Source: a virus
Strand: one strand, 5' to 3'
Length of the DNA stretch: 56,278 nt
IMG/VR virus record: IMGVR_UViG_3300003323_000592
Coordinates: 1 to 56,278 of that record
Below, piece by piece: positions 1 through 10,600 of the stretch. The position numbers were made by a program, and so were the translations under genes. Each line of letters starts with the position of its first letter. Position 1 is the first letter of the stretch. The notes beneath the pieces were generated by a model. That model was not told where the DNA came from and searched no databases. It was given only the letters and a program-made list of their open reading frames with translations.

Positions 1-15
1 TCCAAGTCTTGGTAC
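1..15. repeat. Terminal 15-bp direct repeat (circular junction)
   Basis: Bases 1-15 (TCCAAGTCTTGGTAC) equal bases 56264-56278. Joining them keeps the terminase frame open, so this is the overlap of a circular assembly, not a biological terminal repeat. The core CCAAG-T-CTTGG is itself an 11-bp palindrome, probably by chance. The physical virion ends cannot be deduced. Confidence 0.9.
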
Positions 16-823
16 CCGGCTGCTGATCCACTCCACCATCCCATCCACCCAGGTCAGTTGAGGGCTCGCACATGATGCCCAGCGCATCCGTCGTGTCCTT
101 TGGGTTACCGAGACCGACCGCTTTGAAGTCCGGGTTTTTGTCGAGGTTGGATATGGCGTCAACGAATACGCGCGGGAGCAGGTGCAACTCGTCCGCGATC
201 AAGCGCACGCGTTTATTCTTCATGCCGGCGAAGTCACCAAGCCCCACATAGTCGTTGCCCTTTTTGCAAGGCACGCACACGAAGCCATTGCGAACGTCGA
301 TGCCTTCCACATCGGCATCCTTGGTGGCGGTGACGATGCGCTGCCGTGATTCCTTGATGTGGCCTGCAATCCAGGAACGCACCCCCTTCGCCAGAATGTG
401 ATGCTTCTTCACTTCGCCCCAGATGCGTTGCTCCAGCATTTCTCGGGTGGTGGAGCAGCAGAGAACGGTGGTGCAGTCACTGTAAATGTAGTAATCCGCG
501 AGGGCGTCGGTGGCGAAGCAGAAAGACTTGCCGGAGCTGGCGGGACCCATGCAGCCAATCGAACGAAATTCCAGGTAGTTTTGCAGCACCAGCTCGGACC
601 AGCGGTGCCATTTCTTGTGCGGCCAGATGAGCGACTCGAACTGCATGAAGTGGTAGAAGAGCCCCCGGCCCACCTCGCGCCCATCCTTGGTGGTCCACTT
701 GCCGCCCCGTCGGATCATCTCCATCTCGAGCGCCACCGGGTCCAGCAACGGGTCGACCATCAAGCCGTACTTTTCAATCTTGTTCTTCCGCTTGGGAGTG
801 TATGGGGCAAGTGCTTCAGCCAT
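1..823 (-). CDS. terL: Terminase large subunit, N-terminal ATPase part (gene runs off the window start)
   Basis: This is the DNA-packaging motor ATPase. The frame is open from an ATG at 821-823 down to base 1 and continues at 56264 when the ends are joined, giving 615 residues, a usual TerL length. Seen: a Walker A-like GPASSGKS near residue 106 and a Walker B-like segment RLIADELHLLP, both typical of packaging ATPases. The start lies 53 bp from the divergent gene at 877. The only upstream purine run is a weak AAGAGAA. The family call rests on these motifs plus the nuclease-like half at the other end of the window. Any ORF caller treating the window as linear would miss this half because it has no stop codon here. 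Confidence 0.9.
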   Translation of the reverse strand, partial: MAEALAPYTPKRKNKIEKYGLMVDPLLDPVALEMEMIRRGGKWTTKDGREVGRGLFYHFMQFESLIWPHKKWHRWSELVLQNYLEFRSIGCMGPASSGKSFCFATDALADYYIYSDCTTVLCCSTTREMLEQRIWGEVKKHHILAKGVRSWIAGHIKESRQRIVTATKDADVEGIDVRNGFVCVPCKKGNDYVGLGDFAGMKNKRVRLIADELHLLPRVFVDAISNLDKNPDFKAVGLGNPKDTTDALGIMCEPSTDLGGWDGGVDQQPGTKTW

Positions 824-876
824 GACGGTATGGTTTTCTCTTGAGTTAATCACCGTGGACGCTACGGTCAAGCAGT

Positions 877-3600
877 ATGGCACAAGCCAGCCAGAGCCCC
901 AATTCAGATGTCTCCAACGTGGATGGGTCCGTCGACTTCTCCGGAGGCGTCAATTCCCTCAAGGTCACCACCGTCGCCTCGGATCAAAATCCCAAAGGTC
1001 TCGCTCGAAATGAGCTGGCGTGGCTGACCAATGGAACCGTGCGAGATGGCGGCATTACTCCGCGCGCGGGCTGGAAGCCACTGAAGAGACTGGGCTCTGG
1101 CTCCAACCCATTTCAGGGTGGTTACCTGTACCAGCCGATCAACGGCGATGACCCGTATCTGCTCTTCCTAATGGGTGGCCGTTTATTTAAAGCCGGGGTC
1201 GATGACCAGGTAGTGCAGGATTTGTTCTCCACCGTGTACGTGAAGAACAACAACCAGAAGCCGAGCATAACTCTCAAGAATCTTTCCATTCCACCCGTGG
1301 GCACCGTCGGCAACGTCACCGTGGCGGCCGATATCCAATCCATCTACGGACTACCGTCCTCCTTCGCTCAGCCGGCCATCGGATCGAATATCACCATCAC
1401 CAACAACGGGGATGTCACGGGGGAGATTGGCGACGTTATTGTGATCTACGGCTCGATGACCACGACGGCGTTGAGCATCGCTTACAACAGCTCCGCCAAC
1501 CAATGGGAGGCCAGCGCCACCTTGAAGTCCGACCAGCCCAACCTCCTGCCTGCCGGATTGAGCAGTGGTGGTGGAGCTTTCCTGAACCCACACGGCATAC
1601 CGGCGGTGGGTAAAATCACTAACCGGGTGACATGGCTCGTGCCAGTGTTCACCGCTCCCGCAGCTGGTGGCAGCGTGGTGGTGAAATTCACCAGTCCAGC
1701 CGATGTTCGCCTGTCTCCGGGCGTGTACATATTTCAGGACGCGTCACATTCCTATCCCGTCACAGTTCCCAGTGGAGGCCAAACCGTCACTTACAACTCC
1801 GGACCGAACACGCTCAGCGATCACATGGTGTTTAACGCCGCGATTTTAAGGAACACGGACGGCTCACTTATAACGAGTATTTGCGGCAAGCCAGTGGTAA
1901 ATCTTAACACCATCGCCGGGACCACTATCACCCCGACTGCACTCCTTCAGGCCGACTGCACGCCCATCACCAGCTGGACGCTTGCTCCCTTTACCGTGGC
2001 CGCCATTGGCAACACCACCATCGTGATGACTCAGCCTGCCACCGTCCCCTCCGGATTGTTCAACGCGGGCGACATCGTCAATTTCCCCTGGGGCAATGCT
2101 CAGGTGGTGAACATCACCAACGGAGTAGTGTTCAGTTTCGGCGATGGCATCACCAAGCCGTTCTTTGCCCAAGGCAACGAGTTTTGTGTGGTGCAGGCCG
2201 GGGACTATACCACCCTGCCGCTCTTTTGGGATGGCAGCATCCTGCGCAGCTCCCTAGGCATCAGCAACAACGCCGTCGCTCCCGGAACTCCCGGCGTCAA
2301 TGAGCTGCCTCCGGGTGGTCCTATGGACTTTTACATGGGGCGCCTCTGGTACTCGGTTGGACTAAACTTTCAAGCGGGCGACATCACGGGCGGTCCTTCC
2401 GGAACAGCTCCGTACAGTTTCCGGGATGCGATCCTGAACGTCACCGAGAACCCGCTCGTGTTGGGTGGTGACGGCTTTTCCACCCCCGCCAACGAAGGGC
2501 TCATCACCGCGCTCAAGCACAACGCCAACCAGGACCAGGCTCTGGGTCAGGGCGTACTGTTCGCTTTCACTCCCAAGGGAGCCCACGGCCTCACGGTGCC
2601 GGTGACGCGTGGCGACTGGATTGCAGCAAGCAATCAGAATCAGCCTAAACTGGTGCCGGTGCAGCTGGCCATGGGCACGCTCTCCGACCGATCGGTGGTG
2701 GCGGTGAATGGCGACTTGTTCTATCAGGACCCGCTGGGCAATATCCGGACCCTACTCACCGCGGTGCGTTACTTCGGTCAGTGGGGAAACCTTCCCATCA
2801 GCTCAAACATCAACCGGCTCCTTCAGTTCAACGACAAGACATTGCTCAACTGGGGTTGCGGAATCTACTTCAACAACCGGATGATTCAGTCCGCGCTACC
2901 CATCCTCACCCCGCAGGGCACGGTGCATCAAGCCTTGTCCGCGATGGACTTTGAGCCCATCAGTAATTTTCAGTCGCAGACAACTCCGATTTGGGAAGGC
3001 ATGCATGAAGGTCTCGATATTCTCCAGACTTTTGTGGGCGTGTTCAGCGGCAAGGAGCGGGCGTTCGCAGTGACGGTGTCGCGTCTCGATTTCAGCATCC
3101 AACTCTGGGAGTTGACGGCTGATGAGCGTTTCGACAATACCGACAATCGCATCCAGATGCAGGCCGAGTTTCCTGCGTTCACTTGGGGTAATGAGTTCAG
3201 CCTGAAGCAGCAGCTCTCCGCCGAACTGTGGGTGGACCGGCTGTATGGTGAAGTGGTTTTCACCTTGGAGTACCGGCCTGATGGGGAATCATGCTGGCAA
3301 AAATGGCACGAGTGGAAGATCTGTTCGCCACGTAATAGCTGCGAGAGCACCGGGGTCAACCCCTGCACCGGACTGGCGCAGGTGCAGTGCTACCCGCTGA
3401 TTCCCTACGGCGAATCATATCGGCAGACCATGACGCTGCCGACGCCTCCCGAAACTTGTGCTGCTTCCAGCGGTCGGCCGTCGTACGTAAACTACCAGTG
3501 TCAACCGCGGTTGACTGTGAAAGGTTTTTGCCGCATAAGAGGGTTGTTGCTGCACGCGACACCGAAGGAAAAAGCGCTCTACGAAGGAAAGGTTTGTTGA
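877..3600 (+). CDS. Large virion protein, probable tail nozzle (T7 gp12 / P22 gp10-like)
   Basis: 907 residues with no signal peptide or membrane segment. The N-terminal part (about residues 40-75) has a pattern ending in N-G-T-V-x-D-G-x-I-x-P-R-x-G-W, resembling the start of podoviral nozzle and DNA-stabilisation proteins. The rest is beta-rich, as expected of a propeller-based tail protein. It is the first gene of a plus-strand virion block and is followed after 1 nt by the Ig-like protein. The last third is Cys-rich (for example around ICSPRNSCESTGVNPCTG). A copy of the 16-bp palindrome lies in the gene (3500-3515), read here as Q-P-R-L-T. The nozzle assignment is inferred from length, composition and position beside an adaptor-like gene. 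Confidence 0.5.
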   Translation: MAQASQSPNSDVSNVDGSVDFSGGVNSLKVTTVASDQNPKGLARNELAWLTNGTVRDGGITPRAGWKPLKRLGSGSNPFQGGYLYQPINGDDPYLLFLMGGRLFKAGVDDQVVQDLFSTVYVKNNNQKPSITLKNLSIPPVGTVGNVTVAADIQSIYGLPSSFAQPAIGSNITITNNGDVTGEIGDVIVIYGSMTTTALSIAYNSSANQWEASATLKSDQPNLLPAGLSSGGGAFLNPHGIPAVGKITNRVTWLVPVFTAPAAGGSVVVKFTSPADVRLSPGVYIFQDASHSYPVTVPSGGQTVTYNSGPNTLSDHMVFNAAILRNTDGSLITSICGKPVVNLNTIAGTTITPTALLQADCTPITSWTLAPFTVAAIGNTTIVMTQPATVPSGLFNAGDIVNFPWGNAQVVNITNGVVFSFGDGITKPFFAQGNEFCVVQAGDYTTLPLFWDGSILRSSLGISNNAVAPGTPGVNELPPGGPMDFYMGRLWYSVGLNFQAGDITGGPSGTAPYSFRDAILNVTENPLVLGGDGFSTPANEGLITALKHNANQDQALGQGVLFAFTPKGAHGLTVPVTRGDWIAASNQNQPKLVPVQLAMGTLSDRSVVAVNGDLFYQDPLGNIRTLLTAVRYFGQWGNLPISSNINRLLQFNDKTLLNWGCGIYFNNRMIQSALPILTPQGTVHQALSAMDFEPISNFQSQTTPIWEGMHEGLDILQTFVGVFSGKERAFAVTVSRLDFSIQLWELTADERFDNTDNRIQMQAEFPAFTWGNEFSLKQQLSAELWVDRLYGEVVFTLEYRPDGESCWQKWHEWKICSPRNSCESTGVNPCTGLAQVQCYPLIPYGESYRQTMTLPTPPETCAASSGRPSYVNYQCQPRLTVKGFCRIRGLLLHATPKEKALYEGKVC
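3500..3515. repeat. 16-bp palindrome GTCAACCGCGGTTGAC, copy 1
   Basis: Exact copy inside the nozzle-like gene, read in frame as C-Q-P-R-L-T. See the palindrome finding. Confidence 0.95.
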
Positions 3601-3601
3601 T

Positions 3602-4957
3602 ATGTCTGGACCATTTCCCTGCGATAACACGCCCAGCCAGTGCGAGACGAACCCCAACCCACAGACGAGCTTCTCGTCGGAATCGAAAGATTCCACCACC
3701 TTTATCGGGCTGACCTGGAACGGCAAGCTGCCGGCGCTTAATAGGCCATTTAATGTTTTTCCCTGTGAAGCCATCACTCAATCACAAGTGTCACAGGAGG
3801 ACGCGGATCGTCTTGCCAATAACGCGGTGGTGTCTTGCTCCAACCCGTGTGCCCCAACATTCTCAAACTCTGCCCAGACCGCCTCTGGCACGTGCAACGA
3901 TGGAACCAGCTATTTCTTGACGATTCCAGCCGGGCAATACGTGGCGGAAAGCCAGGTGCAGGCCGACCGCAACGCCTTCACAGCAGCTTCCAAAGCCATC
4001 ATTGGCCATTCGATTTGTCTGGGATCTCTGGTTCCCTCAGGATGCTGCCGCAACACATTTTATTTTGGGATCATCAGCATTTTAAAAACCGACCCGACTG
4101 TTACTGTCGAGCTGGTGAGCGGCTCGCTCCCGGCTGGGTTAACCATGGTGATGGAATCGGACCGGGTTGTGATCGAAGGAACTCCTTCCGAGTTTGGCAC
4201 TTCGCACTTCACCCTGACGGCCAGCGGATCGTCCGGAGTGTTTACCACCAAAACCTACAGCATCACCATTATCGGTATCACCACCTCAGGAGCGTTGTCG
4301 TCCGGGTTCTTGAGCACTCCTTACTCCGCAGTCATCATGGCGGCGAGTGTTGATTTATTCATCCAGTCGGGATCGTTGCCGCCGGGACTGTCGTTAAATC
4401 CATCTACAGGGATTATTTCAGGAACCCCGACCGCGTCGGGAAATTACACCTTTACCGTCGCTCAAACATCGGGCGGAATCACCTGCCAGTCCATATGCAG
4501 CATCAATATCCAGGGCATAAATTGGGACCTGATGGTGTGGTCCGATATTGTCAACGGCGTAGGCTCGGGAGGCAGCGCTTCCGGAGTCTATGTGGGTAAA
4601 GCCTTTTCAGTTTCCGCGCTGGGAACCGATGGCGCTCACGCCTCCTCCTCTGAAGCGAACGGAACGCTCGTCTATACTGGACCTGCCGTAAACTGCAATC
4701 TGCGAGTCGTGGTAACCGCTGGGCCGACCAACAATGTTGGGTTCGTCATCAAGCAGGACGGAGTCACCAGGCTGCAAATCAACAACACCATCATCACCAC
4801 TCCAGGCACTTACGATCTGCCCTTCGCTCTGATTGCGGGAGTCAATTCCGTGATTACCATCACCGGCATTGTGAGCATTGGCCACCCGGCCGGATTGTTT
4901 GTGTGGAGCTTCGATAACGCATTGGGAGCCTATTCTGGCGTGTTCTCCAGTGTATGA
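3602..4957 (+). CDS. Virion-associated protein with two He-PIG (Ig-like) repeats
   Basis: 451 residues. Two He-PIG type Ig-like repeats are visible. One has GSLPAGLTM then a GTPSEFGTSHFTLTA segment (about residues 170-210). The other has GSLPPGLSL then SGTPTASGNYTFTVAQ (about 257-300). The C-terminal 140 residues form a Gly/Ala/Ser-rich beta domain. The N-terminal part is Cys-rich. Such folds usually mediate adhesion or decorate virions. The ATG lies 1 nt after the upstream stop, so translation is probably coupled. A tail appendage or receptor-contact protein is the likeliest role. Confidence 0.6.
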   Translation: MSGPFPCDNTPSQCETNPNPQTSFSSESKDSTTFIGLTWNGKLPALNRPFNVFPCEAITQSQVSQEDADRLANNAVVSCSNPCAPTFSNSAQTASGTCNDGTSYFLTIPAGQYVAESQVQADRNAFTAASKAIIGHSICLGSLVPSGCCRNTFYFGIISILKTDPTVTVELVSGSLPAGLTMVMESDRVVIEGTPSEFGTSHFTLTASGSSGVFTTKTYSITIIGITTSGALSSGFLSTPYSAVIMAASVDLFIQSGSLPPGLSLNPSTGIISGTPTASGNYTFTVAQTSGGITCQSICSINIQGINWDLMVWSDIVNGVGSGGSASGVYVGKAFSVSALGTDGAHASSSEANGTLVYTGPAVNCNLRVVVTAGPTNNVGFVIKQDGVTRLQINNTIITTPGTYDLPFALIAGVNSVITITGIVSIGHPAGLFVWSFDNALGAYSGVFSSV

Positions 4958-4998
4958 AATATCTTTTAAAAAACGAGATTGAGGAGTAAAAGACCATC

Positions 4999-6066
4999 AT
5001 GCGACTGCGCCTCTACGATTGCCGAGTGAGCCGACTTCCCAAGGTTATCGGCAAGTGCCAAACCGATATTCCTGAGATCGCGCGGTTTGTGAACACGGCG
5101 CAGCAGCGTTTGCTGTATGCGACCGAGGCGGCTGATGAGAGCTGGTATGGCACGTGGGCGGAGGTGCGCCTCAATGTTTCGCGCGCGGCTCCTTACATCA
5201 CATTGCCACGTGAGATTGCCCGCATCGAGGCCATTACGATCTGTGACAAGCCGGTGCCGGTGTTTAACCAGTTCTACGAGTACATGCAGTTTGGAAATGG
5301 TCGGATGCAACGCACTCGGATTAACAACGCACAGAAGCAAAGGGCGGCTTACACGCGGAATAACGAGCCTCTTTTCACCGATGTTCATGGAGGCCCTCAG
5401 TTCATCACCTTTTACGCCTCCGACAATGCGGACGTCACGGGCAATAAGAGAGTGCTGGTTCAGGGTTTGGACCAGAATAACCAGCCGGTCTACACCAATG
5501 ATGGCAGCAATACCATCCTTGGGGAATTTGTCACGCTTCAGGCTCCATTCGCCGTTGCTAAAAACCAGTTCGTGCGCATCACTGGCATCCAGAAGGATGT
5601 GACCAGTGGGCCCGTGCAAATCTTCCAGATGAACCCACTCACTGGAGAGCAGGTGTTGTTGTCCACTGTTGAGCCCGGAGAATTAACGACCAGCTATCGC
5701 CGTTACTTTTTCGATTGCCTGCCGTGCGGATGCTGCCCGCCGGCCAATGGACCCACGCCAGCCAAGAACTGTTTGCCGCCTCAGGTCACCGCCATCGCCA
5801 AGCTGGAACTAATTCCGGTAGTCAACGACACCGACTGGCTCCTATTTCAGAATCTGGAAGCGGTGATTGAAGAGTGTCAGGCGGTGCGCTTTTCCGAGAT
5901 GGATAATGCCAGCGCCCAGCAACAGGCAGAGATCCACCACAAGCGGGCGATTCGGTTGCTTAATGGTGAGTTGGGCCACTATCTTGGGGTCAACACTCCG
6001 GGGGTGCAGGTACACGTCTTTGGTTCCGCTAAACTTGAACGCCAAGCTATCGGCACGCTTTATTGA
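4999..6066 (+). CDS. Probable head-tail adaptor / gatekeeper (T7 gp11-like)
   Basis: 355 residues. The N-terminal helical segment with FVNTAQQRLL, then GTW, then ITLPREIARIEAI and EYMQFG, resembles podoviral adaptor proteins. In those, a helical platform is followed by a beta insertion. A Cys cluster (CLPCGCCPP) sits near residue 245. The C-terminal part is again helical, with EAVIEECQAVRFSEMDNASAQQQAEIHHKRAI. A clear GAGGAG Shine-Dalgarno precedes the ATG at 4999. It overlaps the next gene by 4 nt. The adaptor role is inferred from position and topology. Confidence 0.45.
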   Translation: MRLRLYDCRVSRLPKVIGKCQTDIPEIARFVNTAQQRLLYATEAADESWYGTWAEVRLNVSRAAPYITLPREIARIEAITICDKPVPVFNQFYEYMQFGNGRMQRTRINNAQKQRAAYTRNNEPLFTDVHGGPQFITFYASDNADVTGNKRVLVQGLDQNNQPVYTNDGSNTILGEFVTLQAPFAVAKNQFVRITGIQKDVTSGPVQIFQMNPLTGEQVLLSTVEPGELTTSYRRYFFDCLPCGCCPPANGPTPAKNCLPPQVTAIAKLELIPVVNDTDWLLFQNLEAVIEECQAVRFSEMDNASAQQQAEIHHKRAIRLLNGELGHYLGVNTPGVQVHVFGSAKLERQAIGTLY

Positions 6067-6794
6067 ATATGAACTTTGGAATCAGAACTCCTGGTGGCGC
6101 TGGTGGTGCGGCGAGTTTAACGCCGGGCCCAGTGAACTTCTTCAACCCGGCGTACGGCGGCGTGCCCACGGTGCCAAATCCGGTCGTCACCGCCGCGTCG
6201 GCCAATGCAGGCAATTACGCGAACCTGCCGGGATTGGAAAGTACTGCCGCCAGCCTGAACACGTTCAATCAGGGACAGCTGCTCGGCCAGTACAACATGG
6301 CCATCCCAAATTACGCAGCCCTCACTCAGACCGCGAGTGGAAATGCGATGCAGGATTTGGAAGGAAAGGTTCCTCAGGATGTTATTAGCCAGCTCCTACA
6401 AGGCGCGGCCGAGCGAGGCATTACTGGTGGCTCGCCAGCCAGCCCAAACGCCAACGCCGCATACCTCCGGGCTCTAGGCCTCACCTCTCTCGGTCAGCAG
6501 GCTACCGGAATGCAGGACCTGCATCAGCTCAGCGCCGATGCGCCGATCGCCAAACCATTTGACCCGGCCAGCATGTTCGTTACTCCGGAGCAGGAACAGG
6601 AAGCCCAGATGGCAGCGAACCTTTATGCCTCAGCGCCGGTGCCCGCCGCTGCCGCCCAGAACGCTGAAGCACTGGCCACTCCTCCGGATAAATCAGGCCT
6701 GCCATGGTGGGCTCGTTCCTCCGGTATGCCGACCGCCCTAGGGCCGGGCTCTTATTTGACGGGCAATACGTGGCATACCCCTGCATCCATCTGA
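6063..6794 (+). CDS. Gly/Ala/Pro-rich virion-module protein of unknown function
   Basis: 243 residues, low complexity, rich in Gly, Ala, Pro and Asn, with no cysteine, signal or membrane segment. The start overlaps the previous stop (ATTGAATATG). It ends 3 nt before the next gene, inside the tail/ejection module. Small low-complexity proteins next to the large ejection protein are often internal core proteins, but nothing in the sequence proves this. Confidence 0.6.
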   Translation: MNMNFGIRTPGGAGGAASLTPGPVNFFNPAYGGVPTVPNPVVTAASANAGNYANLPGLESTAASLNTFNQGQLLGQYNMAIPNYAALTQTASGNAMQDLEGKVPQDVISQLLQGAAERGITGGSPASPNANAAYLRALGLTSLGQQATGMQDLHQLSADAPIAKPFDPASMFVTPEQEQEAQMAANLYASAPVPAAAAQNAEALATPPDKSGLPWWARSSGMPTALGPGSYLTGNTWHTPASI

Positions 6795-6797
6795 CGT

Positions 6798-7694
6798 ATG
6801 GCGAATTATCCAATTCCACCATGGCTTAACCCAGCTGCCGCCCAAGGCTACGGATCGCTGGTAGGTGAAGCGCAGCGCACGGCACTCAGCAATCAAATGC
6901 AGCGGGATGAACTGTCCCAGCGGGCAACCCAATTTGCCATCGAGAGCCAGCAACGCGCTCAGGAAACCGCAGCCCAAAATGCCGCACGTCAGGAGCAACT
7001 CAACTACGAGCATCAGCTGGAGCAGCAGAAAATTGCCATTGACCAGGCATATAAACAGCAGCAGGTGGGACTTCAAGCTGCCGATCTGGATCTTGCACAG
7101 AAGCAGTTCGAGGCAAAGACGCAGGACGCGGCGAAGAGGTTTAGCGCTAATCAGGCGTTCCAGAAAGCCATTCTTCCCAAGGATCAAGGCGGGGAAGGGC
7201 TCACCACCACCCAGGCGGCGCTCAAGTACATGGCCCCCTACATGACCGGCACCGAGCTGGGCCGTCTGGCGGCGCTTCCAGGAGATTTCAAACCAGGAAA
7301 CACCTTCGCGATTCCTGGCGCAGCTAATGAATCATTGGTGCAAGTTAGTCCAACTCGATGGGAAAAGTATGCCACGATTCCTCAGACGATTACCAACCCT
7401 CCGACCGCCATACCCGTACCAGACCCGGAAGGTAATACGATCGGTCACCTCATCCAAATTCCAGGGCAAAAACCAATCTACGAGCGTAACACAGAGACCG
7501 GCAATGACCTTGCCAGTATTGTGAAGAAGCGCCAGCAGGAACAGTCTGCTCCAGACAAAAAGTCAACCGCGGTTGACCCGAGCAAAGATCGTAAGGCTCA
7601 AGGCGGTTACAAGATTGGCATTGTTTACAAAGGCGGCCTGAAGTATTTGGGGGGAGACCCGAACAAAGAATCGAGTTGGGAGAAAGTAAAGTGA
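6798..7694 (+). CDS. Gln/Ala-rich coiled-coil protein, possible internal virion protein
   Basis: 298 residues. Residues about 25-115 are almost entirely Gln/Ala/Glu/Lys heptad-like helix, a long coiled coil. A short globular part and a charged tail follow. The 16-bp palindrome at 7562 encodes S-T-A-V-D in the C-terminal linker. It is followed directly by the 1,881-residue putative ejection protein, which starts with GTG 2 nt after this stop, so a role in the internal core is plausible. Confidence 0.6.
   Translation: MANYPIPPWLNPAAAQGYGSLVGEAQRTALSNQMQRDELSQRATQFAIESQQRAQETAAQNAARQEQLNYEHQLEQQKIAIDQAYKQQQVGLQAADLDLAQKQFEAKTQDAAKRFSANQAFQKAILPKDQGGEGLTTTQAALKYMAPYMTGTELGRLAALPGDFKPGNTFAIPGAANESLVQVSPTRWEKYATIPQTITNPPTAIPVPDPEGNTIGHLIQIPGQKPIYERNTETGNDLASIVKKRQQEQSAPDKKSTAVDPSKDRKAQGGYKIGIVYKGGLKYLGGDPNKESSWEKVK
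7562..7577. repeat. 16-bp palindrome, copy 2
   Basis: Exact GTCAACCGCGGTTGAC, read K-S-T-A-V-D-P in the C-terminal linker of the coiled-coil protein. Confidence 0.95.
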
Positions 7695-7695
7695 C

Positions 7696-10600
7696 GTGGC
7701 ATTCCAGCCTCCAGCAGTTGATGAGATCGAACAAGAGCAGCCGAAGTTTATCCCTCCGGCTGCTGATGAATTTGACCCTCTCCAGAACGTCAAGCTGACC
7801 GATTACGACAAGTACAAGCTGGCAGTCGCCCACGGCCAGCCACCGGAAAACTTCGCTGAGCTTGGCATACCCGCCAGCCTCAACCCAGACTACGACATCG
7901 TGCGCGAGGGAGGAGCTGTTCCGGGTCTTTCCAGCGCTCTCAAATTCTTCAGCGACAAAGTTATTGAACCGGCGGCAGCGCAGGTTTTTACTGGATTGAA
8001 GCGATCCACCGCTGCCGATGTTCCAGTCCGTGAGGATAAAAAGGGTGGAGGAGCTGTCGCGCTATACACTCCACCAGTGGAGCCGGGTAAGCCAATGCTA
8101 AGTCTACCGCGGTTGACCCCTGAGGAATTGGAAGGCGCTACGTCTGGTGAGAAGATCGCTGCCGGCATCGGTGAGGGGCTGGCGGGAACCATCGAGAGTT
8201 TTACCACTCCCGGCAACGTTGCAACACTGCCTTTTGCAGAACTGAAACCAGTTCAAGCTTACTTTGGTGCACAGATGGCTGCGTCAGTTCCTGAAGCGCT
8301 TAAGGCCATCGGTGACGCCAAAGACCCGCAGGAGACAGCGCGCGCCTACACGTCGCTGGCGGCAAACCTTGGAATGGGGGCGCTCCTCGCCCATTCCGAA
8401 TTCAAAGAAGGAGGCTCCAGTGCCAGCCAAATTAAAGAAGCAGCAACGGTTCATGGCGATGTGCGCTCACAACCCATCGATGTCGAAGCGCAAGTGTCCC
8501 CCGCGGAAAGTAGCCCAGGAGTTCAGTCACGGCCCACGCAAGAAGCCCAAGTTCCACTGAGCGACGAGCATTCCAAGCTGTTGGCGCAGCACATGACAGA
8601 GGAAGGGCATTCGTTTGGAAAACTTAGGGAAGGCGCGGTAATGCTGGCCGACCACGACACAGGCCAAGTCATCGTTGACCCTGAGCAATTCTCAAAGTGG
8701 GTTGACCGTGACCTGAAAGACCTATCCCCCGAAGAGAAGAAGGATGCAGTGCGCTCGGCGTTCGAGCATGAGGATATCCATCTCAAGACTGACCCGGACG
8801 ATGCTGAGCCGTTCTGGGAGTCGATGTCACCCTTCGAGCAATACGTACTGAAGCGCCAATATCTCAAGGGTCAGGACGCCTCCAAGTTTTCACCAGCTCA
8901 GCTTGGCTTTGAGGCGATTCGCAACCGCATAGAACGCGCGATGGGAATGACTCGCAGCGACTTCGTTGGACTCGCTCTGCATGAACGCTGGACTGCTCAG
9001 GCTTTGGACCACCTTGCCCACATTGTAGGCAAAATTCGCAGCCTTAAGGACAGTGAGTTGAGCGAGCATCAGAAATCCATCCTCGATAAAGTGCGCGAGA
9101 ACATTAACTCCGCCCGGGATGCAGTCGTATCTGGAGCTGGCGCAGCGGTTGCTGAACAGCCGTTTATGACTCGTCGTGCTGATGGCACCCCTGAAGATGA
9201 TTTAAATAGTCCGTTGCCTCCACTGATGCCGGATGAGCGTGTGGTGCTGATTCGCCGCCCCGATGGTTCTGTCTACCGTGCGTCCTACTCAGGCAAGCAA
9301 TACGACGTTAGCGCAGGCGGAAAGGCCATGATTGAGAAGTATGGCGGCTCCAAAGTGGATTCGATTGGCAGGGTGGATGAACGCGGCCAATGGTCGCATG
9401 GCCTATTGAAACCTGGAGAGAAAATCATAAAAGGCTTCAGTCCGTTCGCGGCGGTGGAGCGATCGGGAGAACCGGAAGGCCCAGCTATGCTCCGTAAAAA
9501 AGGCAAGCCGGGTGAGCAAGAGGAGCTGTTTGGAGCCATGACTGCTCGTGGGGTTCCTGGTGAAGAAACTATTCCCCTTCAAGAAAGGGCGTCAGCAGCC
9601 CAGGCAGGGGCGAAAGAGGTGGCTCCAGAGCAAAAGATTTTTCCCAAAGATATTGGGTTTGACCAGCCTGGACGGGAGATGACCGTGCGTCCCATCTCGT
9701 CTGACGAGGCGTCGAGTCCGGAGGAATTGAATAAGTTCCTGACCAGTGGCGCTCGCAGTGGCGGTTCAGAGCTGCCGGTATCTGCCACCAAACGCATCAC
9801 CGCGCTGTTTGATAAAACGGATGGATCGGTGCATTTGGTATCGACTTACAAAGGCGACAATGTCACCCGGATAGTGGACCCGGAAATTGCCGGCAAAGAG
9901 CGCAACAGCCGGCCTATTGCTGACTTGCTGCATCGGTATACGCCTTTTGCTTCCATTTTGCTGAGCGAGCCACGCCAGGGGTTTCATCAGAAATTCATGT
10001 CGATGGCCGATTACCAGCAAGCGTTCGGAGACGAGGCTGCCACGCTGGTGCGAGAACATGGAACTGGAACTGAGGGAATCCCTATGACGCGTGTGGGTGC
10101 GCTTCCGGAAGTGGAAGTGGAATATCCCGTGGAGCCCGGCAAAGAATCCTCAGAGTCGTTCTTGTATCCTCAGGAGCGGGAACCCAATCTGCCCCGTCCA
10201 ACCGAGCAGGAGTTGAAGGATTTTCACAATTTCTTTGGCGACACTCCACCCTCCGACGCCACGATGTTCAGTCGTAAGATTGAGCGGGAAGCTGCGACCG
10301 CCAGTCGGTCCATGATTAACGGCCTGAGAAAGCTGGTGGCCATGGAGCAGGCCCAAACCAAAGGGTTGAGTGAAGGTGAGGCACTGGGAAGAGTTCTGGA
10401 TAAACTTTATGAAAACTACAGTAACAGCGACACCCGCAGCGACTTCATCCAAAGGACGATGGAGCAAGGCAGTTACGGCGCTCCTAAAGAGGTTCCGCCA
10501 GGAGGAAAGCCAAGAGAGACAGGAGCCCGGGAGCTTACCACCCTCCGCAGCCGTGCCCCCACCAGCACCACCCAAGGCCGCATCCGTAAGCTAAGCCCAA

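Noticed and set aside
359-844. Plus-strand open frame of 161 codons at the left end
   Set aside because: It lies opposite the terminase ATPase, whose Walker motifs are clear.
4966-5619. 217-codon minus-strand open frame
   Set aside because: Shadow of the adaptor-like gene, which has a good Shine-Dalgarno site and protein-like composition.
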